Source: Bacillota bacterium (GTDB taxonomy: Bacteria > Bacillota > Clostridia > Lachnospirales > Lachnospiraceae). Taken from it: DNA of 52,729 nt. A model generated the notes under the pieces. The model had not been told where the DNA came from. It ran no database searches and worked only from the letters and a program-made list of their open reading frames with translations. The DNA is taken from contig JAEYOY010000048.1 of the NCBI GenBank assembly GCA_023411215.1, forward strand, positions 1 to 52,729, in the 5' to 3' direction. Below are positions 8,076 to 16,690 of the stretch, in pieces. The first letter of the stretch is position 1; each line of letters begins with the position of its first letter. The position numbers and the translations under genes are program-made.

Positions 8076-9104
8076 ATGAGTTTTAAATTTATAAAAGAAG
8101 TTATCTCACCAGAGGAAATAGTCAGAGCTTATCCAATGCCCACTCGCGACATTCTATGCAAAAAGGAACGGGATAAACAAATAAAAGATGTTATTACGGG
8201 CGCATCCGATAAGTTTCTTGTAATCATAGGACCCTGCTCCGCGGACAATGAAGATGCAGTCTGTGATTATATTTCACGTCTGTCTAAAATTCAAGAGAAG
8301 GTTCAGGATAAGATAATTCTGATACCGAGAATATATACAAACAAGCCAAGAACCACTGGAGAAGGCTATAAAGGTATGGTTCATCAGCCGGATCCCGAGA
8401 AAGAGCCGGATCTTCAGGAGGGCTTAATCGCTATGAGAAAGATGCATCTGCGTGCTATTGCAGAAAGTGGTTTAACTGCTGCGGATGAGATGCTTTATCC
8501 TGAGAATTGGCCTTATGTTGAGGATATCCTATCCTATGTTGCTGTCGGCGCACGTTCTGTTGAAGATCAGCAGCATCGTCTCACCATCAGTGGAATGGAT
8601 GTACCTGCCGGTATGAAGAACCCTACCAGTGGGGACTTCTCCGTAATGCTTAATTCAGTCGTTGCTGCTCAGGCTAGCCACACCTTCTTATACCGTACCT
8701 GGGAGGTTAACACCTCAGGTAATCCATTGGCACATTCGATTTTACGGGGTGCTGTAAATAAGCATGGACAATCTATTCCGAATTATCATTATGAGGATTT
8801 GAATCTTCTGGTTGCTATGTATAATGAACGGGATTTGGCGAATCCTGCAATCATCGTGGATGCGAACCACGCCAACTCCAACAAACAGTATAAGGAGCAA
8901 ATCCGTATCGTTAAGGAAGTTTTACACAGTCGTAAGCTTTCCACAGAGATTGCAAGCATGGTGAAGGGTGTCATGATTGAGAGTTATATTGAAGGCGGAT
9001 GTCAGAAGGTAACTGATCACGTATACGGAAAGTCTATCACAGATCCTTGTCTTGGTTGGGAGGATTCCGAACGATTAATCTATACAATCGCGGACAATAT
9101 CTAG
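8076..9104 (+). CDS. aroF: 3-deoxy-7-phosphoheptulonate synthase, class I (AroG/F/H family)
   Basis: It condenses phosphoenolpyruvate with erythrose-4-phosphate to give DAHP, the first step of the shikimate pathway in the cytoplasm. Recognised blocks include VIIGPCSADNEDA near residue 47, PRTTGEGYKG, VGARSVEDQQHR and IVDANHANSNKQY, all typical of the E. coli-type metal-dependent enzymes that are feedback-inhibited by aromatic amino acids. The ATG at 8076 follows AGGGAG with about 9 bases spacing and lies 32 bases after the promoter, giving 342 residues. It is the only convincing plus-strand gene here and appears monocistronic; no other aro gene is adjacent and no T-box was seen in the short leader. 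Confidence 0.96.
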   Translation: MSFKFIKEVISPEEIVRAYPMPTRDILCKKERDKQIKDVITGASDKFLVIIGPCSADNEDAVCDYISRLSKIQEKVQDKIILIPRIYTNKPRTTGEGYKGMVHQPDPEKEPDLQEGLIAMRKMHLRAIAESGLTAADEMLYPENWPYVEDILSYVAVGARSVEDQQHRLTISGMDVPAGMKNPTSGDFSVMLNSVVAAQASHTFLYRTWEVNTSGNPLAHSILRGAVNKHGQSIPNYHYEDLNLLVAMYNERDLANPAIIVDANHANSNKQYKEQIRIVKEVLHSRKLSTEIASMVKGVMIESYIEGGCQKVTDHVYGKSITDPCLGWEDSERLIYTIADNI

Positions 9105-9191
9105 GTATGATTCCGATACTGCTAAGTATTCTGTGATATACGAACTAGTAAATCTTTTATAAGCATGACAACAATATCATATATAACAATA

Positions 9192-9251
9192 AGTGCATAT
9201 GGAGTACCAATCTCATAAGCTAAAGCATTTGACGAGGTATCCGTATGCACT
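9192..9251. repeat. Inverted repeat downstream of aroF
   Basis: AGTGCATATGGAGTACC (9192-9208) pairs with GGTATCCGTATGCACT (9236-9251) with few mismatches. An alternative stem, AGCATTT (9224-9230) with AAATGCT (9260-9266), would compete with it. It may mark the end of the aroF transcript, but no U-run follows directly. Confidence 0.5.
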
Positions 9252-9273
9252 ATTACTATAAATGCTCTGGTTT

Positions 9274-9329
9274 TCTTTATTAATCTTTATTATCTTTATT
9301 ATCTTTATTATCTTTAATAATCTTTATTG
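9274..9329. repeat. Short tandem repeat, 9-bp unit
   Basis: Six consecutive copies of TCTTTATTA or near variants (units of 9-10 bp) run from 9274 to 9329, between the converging aroF and the small membrane protein gene. It ends 17 bp before the minus-strand stop at 9347. Slippage-prone, low-complexity DNA. Confidence 0.7.
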
Positions 9330-9346
9330 ATCCTATATATCATTTT

Positions 9347-9655
9347 TTATTTTATTTTTCTGTTTAACATATTTTTTCTTCTTAACCCTTGATAAACAAA
9401 ATATGCTATACCCATAATAAACAGTAACACAATTACAGGCAATAATATCTGCTCATTTTTATCGGATACATAGATGGATGTCGGTCCGTCCGCACTACCG
9501 ATGATTCCTATCGCTGAGGCATCTTTCGTAGACACTCCAAATTTATGCTCCAAATACAAATAAGCTAAAAGCCTGATAACCAGATTATACAGTATAAAGA
9601 TACCGGAAATAGCGGTTAGGATTGCTATCCCTGTGGAAAGTAATTTCTTTCTCAT
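9347..9655 (-). CDS. Small membrane protein with Na+-decarboxylase beta-subunit motif
   Basis: The protein is only about 102 residues and has two membrane helices (about residues 8-30 and 71-89) flanking the segment IGIIGSADGPTSIYV. That segment is the hallmark of the beta subunit of oxaloacetate, glutaconyl-CoA and methylmalonyl-CoA decarboxylase Na+ pumps, where the Asp lies in the ion path. Full beta subunits are about 370-430 residues, so this is not a complete pump and no alpha, gamma or biotin carrier gene is near. An AAGGAGG 8 bases upstream selects the ATG at 9655 over a GTG at 9676. It follows xerD by 30 bp and probably shares its transcript. Role unknown. Confidence 0.75.
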   Translation of the reverse strand: MRKKLLSTGIAILTAISGIFILYNLVIRLLAYLYLEHKFGVSTKDASAIGIIGSADGPTSIYVSDKNEQILLPVIVLLFIMGIAYFVYQGLRRKNMLNRKIK

Positions 9656-9685
9656 CTTCTGTTCCTCCTTCTTCACGGTAACACA

Positions 9686-10561
9686 TTAAGCCCTCGGATG
9701 AGCATTCATATACACTTCCCTGCTATTCTTAAAGCTATGGGTGAGATATAGTTGTGTAGTCGTTATATCAGCATGTCCCAAGAACTCCTGAACACTACTT
9801 AAATCCGCACCATTTTCCAGTAGATGAGCAGCGAAGGAATGACGAATAGAATTCGGATTAATATCTGCAATACCAGCCTGCTTGGCATAAGCCTTCAAGA
9901 TCTTCCAAAAGCCTTGTCTTGTTAGGGCTTCGCCGGAGGAGTTCAGAAAGAGAAAATCCTTCTGATTCTTATTAAAGCCCTCCTCCCTGATTGCAAGAAA
10001 AGCAGATAACGCAGTCTTAGCAGATTTGCCAAAGGGGATACTGCGTTCTCTCCGGTCCCCGCAGGTTATATATCGACTGGATAGATTTACATCCGCGACC
10101 TTTAAGGATATGAGCTCCGATACTTTTATTCCGGTAGCATATAACAGCTCCAGCATCGCCAGGTCACGGATCCCTTTCTTGGTATTGGTATCCGGTTGCA
10201 GTAGTAATTGGTCCACCAAATCCGTCTTAATAACCTGCGGAGATTTTTTTTGAATCTTAGGAGGCTTAATTCGCTCCGAGGGATCACTCGTAATGACCTG
10301 ATGCTTGATCAAATACAGCAGAAAAGCTTTGATTGCTGCAATATTTCTAGAGACAGAGGCAGGTGACAAGCCTTCCTTCTCCAGAGTTAATACATAGGAA
10401 TTCAGATTGGTTTCGCTAACCTTAACTACAGAATTGATTGATTGCTTCTCCAAAAATATCTGAAGCTTTTTCAAATCATTCTGATAGGCTTGTAACGTGT
10501 TCTTGGATGAATGCTTAACTTCCTGCAGATAACTGATGAAATCATTGATATATTGTTCCAC
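9686..10561 (-). CDS. xerD: XerD-like tyrosine recombinase with altered catalytic residues
   Basis: XerC/D recombinases resolve chromosome dimers at dif. The 291-residue protein has the SAM-like N-terminal core-binding domain (residues 1-90) and a C-terminal catalytic domain. The nucleophile Tyr272 (TTQLY), His263 (LGHAD) and Arg240 (SIRHSF) are intact. However the first catalytic arginine, normally ATGxRVSEL, is Lys146 (AAA codon checked); the histidine usually three residues before the second arginine is Asn237; and the beta-hairpin lysine position reads CGDRRER rather than GKGxKER. Its position beside spoIIM and nudF matches B. subtilis xerD. Either the family tolerates these changes in this clade or activity is reduced. 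Confidence 0.88.
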   Translation of the reverse strand: MEQYINDFISYLQEVKHSSKNTLQAYQNDLKKLQIFLEKQSINSVVKVSETNLNSYVLTLEKEGLSPASVSRNIAAIKAFLLYLIKHQVITSDPSERIKPPKIQKKSPQVIKTDLVDQLLLQPDTNTKKGIRDLAMLELLYATGIKVSELISLKVADVNLSSRYITCGDRRERSIPFGKSAKTALSAFLAIREEGFNKNQKDFLFLNSSGEALTRQGFWKILKAYAKQAGIADINPNSIRHSFAAHLLENGADLSSVQEFLGHADITTTQLYLTHSFKNSREVYMNAHPRA

Positions 10562-10615
10562 GATATATCTCCTCCTTCGCTATGTTCCAATCCTGTATTA
10601 AATTCATTGCTATAC

Positions 10616-11227
10616 TTAAGTAAATAATCCCAAGGCTTTCTTTAAGAAATATGCACCAGGATATGCCTCCAGAAAACTCGCAAATACTAAAGCAACCGCT
10701 AAAAGCAGGATAACCAGTAGATTCTCCCGAATTGGCTTCAGAATCGCAGCCAGGCTAGTATGGCTTGACTGATAGATATCCCTGCTAAGAGAATACCCCC
10801 TATACAGACAAATCAATACGATTGGTAGATACATGAGGCCGTGGGGAAACAGATAAACTAATACTAATATGATTCCTTTAAAGCCATACTCCATGGTAAC
10901 TGCCGAGATAAAAAAGCCTGAAAAGAAACCAAAGGATCCTATCTTAAAAGCCATATACGGAATTCCAAGTATTGTTATACAAAGCAACCAAAACATAATA
11001 AAATCACTGAAATTGTTACCAAGAATATATCGGAATAATCCGGCATAATCAATCTCACTATCTGCAATCTCGGTAAACACATTATCCTCATAGATCTGCA
11101 GGCGCTTCGTAAAATTCTCCTGAAATATATTGGCACATACAATCCCTAGAATTAGTCCAATGATCAAAACAATAACGGCTACCTGTATTATATTCGGTCG
11201 GTTTAACTGTAATCTAAACTTCTTCAT
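10616..11227 (-). CDS. spoIIM: Stage II sporulation protein M
   Basis: SpoIIM is an integral membrane component of the SpoIID-SpoIIM-SpoIIP machine that degrades septal peptidoglycan and drives forespore engulfment. The 203-residue product has about five hydrophobic segments, the first (VAVIVLIIGLILGIVCANIF) right after a short basic N-terminus, as in known SpoIIM proteins. An ATG at 11242 precedes in frame without a ribosome-binding site; AGG with a 7-base spacer favours the ATG at 11227. The nudF-spoIIM-xerD order matches B. subtilis except that fur and yqzK are absent. Mother-cell sigma-E control would be expected, but I could not assign a promoter. Confidence 0.9.
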   Translation of the reverse strand: MKKFRLQLNRPNIIQVAVIVLIIGLILGIVCANIFQENFTKRLQIYEDNVFTEIADSEIDYAGLFRYILGNNFSDFIMFWLLCITILGIPYMAFKIGSFGFFSGFFISAVTMEYGFKGIILVLVYLFPHGLMYLPIVLICLYRGYSLSRDIYQSSHTSLAAILKPIRENLLVILLLAVALVFASFLEAYPGAYFLKKALGLFT

Positions 11228-11319
11228 TCTTATGCCTACCATCTTATCATTATATTACATAGATATGATTTAGTAAGTAAAATAGAACAAGCATATCGAT
11301 TCCTTTAAACGGTATTTCG

Positions 11320-11853
11320 TCATTTACCAACCTTTGCCTTATATGCCAAAATCGCTGCAACCGTCTTAGCATCCTTGATTTCTCCCTGAAGAATCAGCTT
11401 CGTCAGCTCTTCCAAAGAATGATGCTCAATCGTTACAAATTCATCCTCATCCAGATTCTGCTTCGTCGGTGTAATGCCGGTGGTATAGTAGATGCATATC
11501 TTCTCATTACTAAAGGCTACCGTAGTATACACATCAATCAGGTGATGGACCTCACCGGCTTTATAACCGGTCTCCTCCTCACACTCGCGAATCGCACAGG
11601 TCATATTATCTTCGCCGCTATTCAAACCGCCAGCAGGAATCTCAAGGGTATAACTATCTACTGCATTGCGGTACTGTCGTACCATTACGATTCTGCCCTG
11701 TTCATCCACCGGAACCATAGCCGAGGCTCCTTTATGATGAATAAAATCAAAGGTTGTCGTCTTCTCCCCGTTAATCTCTATCGTATCATGATAGTAATCG
11801 ATAATGCTTCCTTTTTTAATCAAGTCTCTTTTCACACGTTTATATTGACTCAT
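11320..11853 (-). CDS. nudF: ADP-ribose pyrophosphatase (Nudix hydrolase)
   Basis: It hydrolyses ADP-ribose (and possibly related ADP-sugars) to AMP and ribose-5-phosphate. The Nudix box GX5EX7REUXEEXGU is complete: the glycine-rich start GGLNSGE leads to RECEEETGY at about residues 77-99. The upstream strand IVMVRQYRNAVDSYTLEIPAG is typical of the ADP-ribose subgroup. The 177-residue length is normal. GGAGAG lies 8 bases before the ATG. It is the first gene of the nudF-spoIIM-xerD group, with a 92-bp gap to spoIIM. Confidence 0.93.
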   Translation of the reverse strand: MSQYKRVKRDLIKKGSIIDYYHDTIEINGEKTTTFDFIHHKGASAMVPVDEQGRIVMVRQYRNAVDSYTLEIPAGGLNSGEDNMTCAIRECEEETGYKAGEVHHLIDVYTTVAFSNEKICIYYTTGITPTKQNLDEDEFVTIEHHSLEELTKLILQGEIKDAKTVAAILAYKAKVGK

Positions 11854-12009
11854 AGCTTTTTCTCTCCTTTATTTAAAACTTAATATAGATTAAAGTGTCA
11901 AATCCATTCAAAAATTTATCTCAATTTGCACATCACTACCCCAGCTTTAGCATGATGCAGAATATAATTCGATAATATTTCGTAGCAGGCCTTTGACACT
12001 CCAATACTA

Positions 12010-12816
12010 TTAGAGCTTTTTACTTAAGTCTACCGCCTTATCATAGCAAGCATCCGTTGCTTTCATAATGGCATTACGCAGGCCATACTCCTCCAAGGCC
12101 TTTACGGCAGCAATGGTTGTCCCCCCGGGAGAGCAGACATTATCCTTAAGCCTACCGGGATGTTCTCCTGTCTCTAATACCATTGTTGCTGCACCAAGTA
12201 CTGTCTGGGCTGCAAGCACATAAGCTTTATCTCTTGGGATACCATAAGCAACTACGCTGTCCGCCAATGCTTCAATAAACATATATACATATGCCGGTGA
12301 GCTCCCACTTGCACACACGACAGCATTCATTAACTTCTCATCAAATACTTCATATTTACCGAAAGATCGGAAGAAACGATCAATTTCCGTCTTTTCTAGG
12401 TCACTGTATTTATCCTGAGAATATGATATTCCTGTCATTCCCTTGTAAACCATAGCCGGTGTATTCGGCATGGCTCTTACAATACGAATGGTATCTCCTA
12501 AGATCTCCTTTAACGTAGTAATAGTTATACCCGCAGCAATTGAAATGACAATATGCTCCTTCGTTATTGAAGCCTTAATTTCTTCCAATACAATGGTGAA
12601 GAATTGAGGTTTCACTGCAAGCACCAGATACTTACATTGCTTTACCACATCTATATTTTCCTTAACAAAAGGAACCTGAGTTTCTTTATTTACCAGCTGA
12701 CAACGCTCCTGCGATGCATCCGTAAATACAACCTCTGCTTTCCCAAAGGTATTGCCGGCTGCCTGAATTAAGGGATAACCCATGTTACCCGCACCGATAA
12801 AACCAAATAACGCCAT
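12010..12816 (-). CDS. proC: Pyrroline-5-carboxylate reductase
   Basis: It catalyses the last step of proline synthesis, NAD(P)H-dependent reduction of pyrroline-5-carboxylate. The N-terminal Rossmann motif is FGFIGAGNMGYPLI; IRAMPNTPAMVYKGMTG and the C-terminal signature DNVCSPGGTTIAAVKALEE near residues 217-238 are diagnostic. The ORF extends 29 codons upstream, but that part is a hydrophobic, AT-rich translation and an AAGGAC precedes the ATG at 12816, so I use that start (268 residues). With proB and proA at 22-25 kb this completes the proline pathway, although proC is a separate transcription unit. Confidence 0.96.
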   Translation of the reverse strand: MALFGFIGAGNMGYPLIQAAGNTFGKAEVVFTDASQERCQLVNKETQVPFVKENIDVVKQCKYLVLAVKPQFFTIVLEEIKASITKEHIVISIAAGITITTLKEILGDTIRIVRAMPNTPAMVYKGMTGISYSQDKYSDLEKTEIDRFFRSFGKYEVFDEKLMNAVVCASGSSPAYVYMFIEALADSVVAYGIPRDKAYVLAAQTVLGAATMVLETGEHPGRLKDNVCSPGGTTIAAVKALEEYGLRNAIMKATDACYDKAVDLSKKL

Positions 12817-12886
12817 ATTTTGTCCTTCTTTCTTAAAAAGATTTACATAATAGATTAAAAGTATTCTAACATAAAAGCAGAAAGAT

Positions 12887-12924
12887 AGGTAGTGTTTTAA
12901 CAAAAAATTGTAAAAACACTACCT
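12887..12924. terminator. Perfect 12-bp stem between aspartate aminotransferase and proC
   Basis: AGGTAGTGTTTT (12887-12898) and AAAACACTACCT (12913-12924) are perfect inverted copies with a 14-base AT-rich loop. It lies 141 bp after the aminotransferase stop and 71 bp before the proC start. The trailing U content on the minus strand is modest, so it could be a terminator or a proC leader hairpin. Confidence 0.5.
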
Positions 12925-13064
12925 GATATTATTAATATATGTTAAAAAAAAGCTCGTGATGCATGTTATTTATTATATTATCATTATCATAAAATCCGAA
13001 TAATCTGTGGCGGTAATATTATCATTATTGAATATGTTCTTTCCCATGATATAACTATGTAAAA

Positions 13065-14270
13065 CTAGCCCAATTTCTCAACAAGTGTTTCAATTCGATC
13101 GAGACCCTTCATAATTTGCTCCATAGAGATTGCATAGGACAGACGGATATGATCTGCAAAACCAAAATCAGCACAGGGAATAACAGCAACGTTATAATCC
13201 TCAATCAGAATTTTGGCCAATTTATCTACATCATTGATCTTCTCACCCTTATATTCCTTATCTAGCAGTTTACTGATATCAACAAACATATAGAATGCAC
13301 CTTGAGGTTTTAGAGCAGAGATGTTCTTGATTTGTGCTATCCTCTCTACCATGAAGTCGCGTCTCTTCTTGAACTCAGCATGCATTTTATATACGGAATC
13401 CTGAGGACCTGTAATAGCCTCCAACGCTGCTTTCTGCGCGATGGAGTTCGGATTGGAGGTTTGATGACTCTGCACACTGCCCATTAACTTCGCAATCTCC
13501 TTAGAGGAACCGGTAAAACCAATTCTCCAGCCGGTCATGGAATAGCTCTTTGCAACACCACTACAGGTTATGGTTCTCTTATAGATCTCTTCATTGAAGG
13601 AAGCAATACTGATTGCCTCTCCCTCATAGATAAGATTCTCATACATCTCGTCGGATACAACATAAAAATCTTTCCTGACAGCAACCTCTGCAATCGCCTC
13701 CAGCTCTTCTCTGGTGTATATCATACCCGAAGGATTACTGGGAGAATTCAAGATGAATGCCTTAGTCTTCTCGGTACAGGCAGCTTCGATCTGCGCAGCT
13801 GTTACTTTATATTGATTGGACTTCTCACCTCTTACGAATACGGGAACGCCGTCAGCCAGCTTAACAATCTCGGGATAGCTTAACCAGTAAGGGGCGGGGA
13901 TGATGACTTCGTCACCCGGATTACAGATTGCTTCAAAGATATTGGTTAGGGAGTGCTTTCCACCGTTACTGACAACGATCTGGCTTGGTTCATAGCTGAT
14001 CTTATTAAAGCTTTGGAACTTATCGCAAACTGCTTTCTTAAGCTCTAAGATCCCATCTGCTGGTGTATATTTAGTAAACCCGTCATGAATGGCTTTAATA
14101 GCTGCATCACAGATATTGTCAGGAGTATTAAAATCAGGCTCACCTGCTCCAAATCCGACTACATCGATTCCCTTACTCATTAATTCCTTCGCCTTAGCGG
14201 TTATCGCCAAGGTGGAAGAAGGCTTCACTGCCTGCGCTTTCTTTGATAATGATAACGCCATAGAATTCAC
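13065..14270 (-). CDS. Class I aspartate-type aminotransferase
   Basis: This PLP enzyme of subgroup I-gamma (B. subtilis AspB-like) most likely transfers the amino group between aspartate and 2-oxoglutarate. The PLP-lysine motif is SGVAKSYSMTGWRIG; other markers are GAGEPDFNTPDNI near residue 42, NSPSNPSGMIY, VVSDEMYENLIY and the C-terminal IRLSYA arginine. Length 401 is typical. The first codon is GTG with AAGG 5 bases upstream; an in-frame ATG at 14261 is a close alternative. It appears monocistronic, with 161 bp or more on each side of its neighbours. Prephenate or aromatic transaminase activity cannot be excluded. Confidence 0.92.
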   Translation of the reverse strand: MNSMALSLSKKAQAVKPSSTLAITAKAKELMSKGIDVVGFGAGEPDFNTPDNICDAAIKAIHDGFTKYTPADGILELKKAVCDKFQSFNKISYEPSQIVVSNGGKHSLTNIFEAICNPGDEVIIPAPYWLSYPEIVKLADGVPVFVRGEKSNQYKVTAAQIEAACTEKTKAFILNSPSNPSGMIYTREELEAIAEVAVRKDFYVVSDEMYENLIYEGEAISIASFNEEIYKRTITCSGVAKSYSMTGWRIGFTGSSKEIAKLMGSVQSHQTSNPNSIAQKAALEAITGPQDSVYKMHAEFKKRRDFMVERIAQIKNISALKPQGAFYMFVDISKLLDKEYKGEKINDVDKLAKILIEDYNVAVIPCADFGFADHIRLSYAISMEQIMKGLDRIETLVEKLG

Positions 14271-14292
14271 ACCATCCTTTATTCATAATTAG

Positions 14293-14737
14293 TAGCATCC
14301 ACTATTTAAATATTTACCATTGTAATATATATGTTTTAATAATGCAACAAAAATATCAAAGAAAACGAAAAAAGTATTTTCTATGGCTTTCATTTGTCCG
14401 CGTATTGAAGATTTATTGTGCATTCTGTGCATTTAATGGGTTATTCTGTTATGTAATCTCAAATTATTACATTAATAATAAATTGAGAAGGCTTTATTTT
14501 ATTTGGTTATGCTATGTCTTTGCTTTATTTAATTAATAATACAACATATATACTTAATTATTTAATCCATTTTAATCATGAATACAAACCGAAAAGTATA
14601 TATTTATGTAATCAAACTCATAAATATACATACCATTCTGCTCTAACGATAAGAAACTAAAACATAATGACATGTTTTAGTTTCTTATTACCTAATCAAA
14701 TCATGATTAAAGTTCAATTTTCATAGTTAATTTTCTT
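14293..14737. other. AT-rich intergenic stretch
   Basis: Very AT-rich DNA upstream of the aminotransferase. A 64-codon plus-strand ORF at 14342-14536 has no ribosome-binding site and a low-complexity Phe/Tyr/Leu-rich translation, so I do not call it. The only structured part is the hairpin at 14651-14686. Confidence 0.55.
14651..14686. terminator. Perfect 15-bp hairpin
   Basis: AAGAAACTAAAACAT (14651-14665) and its exact inverted copy (14672-14686) flank a 6-base loop. It is T-rich on the 3' side in both directions and lies 51 bp beyond the minus-strand small ORF, so it is likely a bidirectional terminator. Confidence 0.6.
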
Positions 14738-14932
14738 CTAATGATATTTATTCCTCAGATTATAGTTTAAACAAAGTACTACACCTATCGGCCATTCTTT
14801 TATAATCTGTCCGGTCTCCTGTAATCCCATATATATGAGCAATATACCTACAAGAATTCCACCAAAGCACCCCCACCATTTTCCCTTTAACATCAAGACA
14901 CCGCCAATAACCAAGCTGCCAATTGCTACCAA
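14738..14932 (-). pseudogene. Small hydrophobic ORF without a good start, probably a remnant
   Basis: The 64-codon frame encodes two hydrophobic stretches (VAIGSLVIGGVLML and CFGGILVGILLIYMGL) and a polar tail. The only start is TTG at 14932; the frame stays open about 8 codons further upstream to a TAA without any ATG or GTG, and there is no convincing ribosome-binding site. It could be the 3' end of a decayed membrane-protein gene or a true small protein. I do not recognise a family. Confidence 0.3.
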
Positions 14933-14967
14933 ACGAAAGGATGTATGATCAAAACTTTATGAATCAC

Positions 14968-15010
14968 AAAAAAGAGCCTTGAAAATTTTTATAATTTTCA
15001 AGACTCTTTT
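14968..15010 (-). terminator. Rho-independent terminator of rny
   Basis: On the minus strand an 18-bp stem (15010-14993 with 14987-14970, one G-U pair) closes a 5-base loop and is followed by a T-run (14973-14968). It starts 11 bp after the rny stop. Confidence 0.9.
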
Positions 15011-15021
15011 CATTATTTAAC

Positions 15022-16575
15022 CTACTTAGCGTAATCAGTTACTCTAGATTCCCTGATTACATTTACTTTAATCTGTCCTGGATATTCAAGTTCATTCTCG
15101 ATTTTTTTAGATAAATCACGAGCTAACAGTACCATATCAGCATCGCTGATTTGTTCAGGTACTACCATTACTCTGACTTCTCTGCCCGCCTGGATAGCAA
15201 ATGACTTATCTACCCCTTTAAAGCCATTGGTAATATCTTCGAGTTGCTTTAATCTGTTGGTATATGTTTCCAAGGTTTCACGCCTTGCACCGGGTCTTGC
15301 TGCTGAAATAGTATCAGCTGCTTGAACAATACATGCTATCAGTGATGAGAACTCAACATCGCCATGGTGTGCTTCCACTGCGTTAATAATAACAGGGGAT
15401 TCTTTGTACTTTCTACATAAGTCAACACCAATCTGCACATGGGTTCCTTCCATCTCATGATCAATCGATTTTCCGATATCATGTAATAATCCGGCACGTT
15501 TTGCAAGTCTAACATCCACACCGATTTCTCCGGCTAGAAGACCGGATAAAATAGCTACTTCAATTGAATGCTTTAATGCATTCTGTCCATAACTTGTCCT
15601 AAATTTCATCTTGCCAAGAAGCTTAACAAGCTCAGGATGAATTCCATGAACTCCCACCTCTAAGGTAGCGGCTTCACCAGCTTCCCTAATCATAACTTCG
15701 ACTTCTTTTTGAGCCTTTTCAACCATCTCTTCGATTCTTGCCGGATGAATTCTTCCATCCACAATCAGTTTCTCAAGAGCAATTCTTGCAACTTCTCTTC
15801 GAATCGGATCGAAAGCTGATAAAATAACAGCCTCGGGTGTATCATCGATAATCAAATCAACACCGGTCATAGTCTCAAGTGTTCGAATATTACGTCCCTC
15901 TCTACCAATGATTCTACCCTTCATCTCATCGTTAGGGAGCTGTACAACGGAAATCGTTGTCTCTGCAACATGATCTGCAGCACATCTTTGAATTGCTGTA
16001 ACTACATAATCCTTTGCTTTCTTATCTGCTTCTTCTTTTGCTTTACTTTCTAAATCCTTGATAAGCAAAGCAGTTTCATGTTTAACTTCTTCTTCAACAG
16101 TCTTAATCAGATATTCCTTAGCTTGTTCGGAGGTTAATCCAGAAATCTTCTCCAGCTCCTGCAATTGTCTAGTGTGGAATTCCTCCACTTCCTGCTTAAC
16201 TTTATCAAGCTCGGATTCCTTTTGCGAAAGTCTGGCTTCCTTTTTTTCCAGTGCTTCGGTTTTTCTGTCTAAAGTCTCTTCTTTAGTCAGAACCCGCTTC
16301 TCATAGCGTTGTAACTCTGATCTACGTTCCTTAGTCTCACGCTCGAATTCATTCTTTGCTTTCAAAGCTTCTTCTTTGGCTTCGAGCAAAGCTTCTCGCT
16401 TCTTAGTTTCAGCTGTCTTTAGAGCTTCATCTATGATTTCTCTTGCCTTCTCATCTGCACTGCCAATCTTTGCTTCATAAACCTTCTTGCGATAGGCAAT
16501 TGCAATGATCCAGGTAAGAATAGCTGTTACCACCAAGGTTGCTGCGATAGCAATTACTAATGCTAAATATGGCAC
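15022..16575 (-). CDS. rny: Ribonuclease Y
   Basis: RNase Y is the membrane-tethered endoribonuclease that starts mRNA decay in many Firmicutes. Residues 5-28 form the membrane helix; residues 30-190 are a long charged coiled coil. The KH domain follows (MKGRIIGREGRNIRTLE, about residue 215), then the HD domain with LLHDIGKSIDHE (about residue 365) and EAHHGD. The length (517) matches B. subtilis RNase Y (520). The gene has its own promoter (16691-16719) and terminator, so it is monocistronic despite lying after miaB. Confidence 0.98.
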   Translation of the reverse strand: MPYLALVIAIAATLVVTAILTWIIAIAYRKKVYEAKIGSADEKAREIIDEALKTAETKKREALLEAKEEALKAKNEFERETKERRSELQRYEKRVLTKEETLDRKTEALEKKEARLSQKESELDKVKQEVEEFHTRQLQELEKISGLTSEQAKEYLIKTVEEEVKHETALLIKDLESKAKEEADKKAKDYVVTAIQRCAADHVAETTISVVQLPNDEMKGRIIGREGRNIRTLETMTGVDLIIDDTPEAVILSAFDPIRREVARIALEKLIVDGRIHPARIEEMVEKAQKEVEVMIREAGEAATLEVGVHGIHPELVKLLGKMKFRTSYGQNALKHSIEVAILSGLLAGEIGVDVRLAKRAGLLHDIGKSIDHEMEGTHVQIGVDLCRKYKESPVIINAVEAHHGDVEFSSLIACIVQAADTISAARPGARRETLETYTNRLKQLEDITNGFKGVDKSFAIQAGREVRVMVVPEQISDADMVLLARDLSKKIENELEYPGQIKVNVIRESRVTDYAK

Positions 16576-16690
16576 AGGAGCACCTCCTTATTTAATTTTC
16601 ATTGTACAATACAAGGCAAAAACGTTCAAAATCACATAAATAATATCTAATTTATCATGTTATCACTTGTAGTGGATATACAACACTTAA

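Noticed and set aside
12817..12903. N-terminal extension of proC
   Set aside because: The translation is AT-driven and hydrophobic, the region contains a hairpin, and AAGGAC marks the ATG at 12816.
14342..14536. 64-codon plus-strand ORF
   Set aside because: Low-complexity AT-rich translation without ribosome-binding site or homology.
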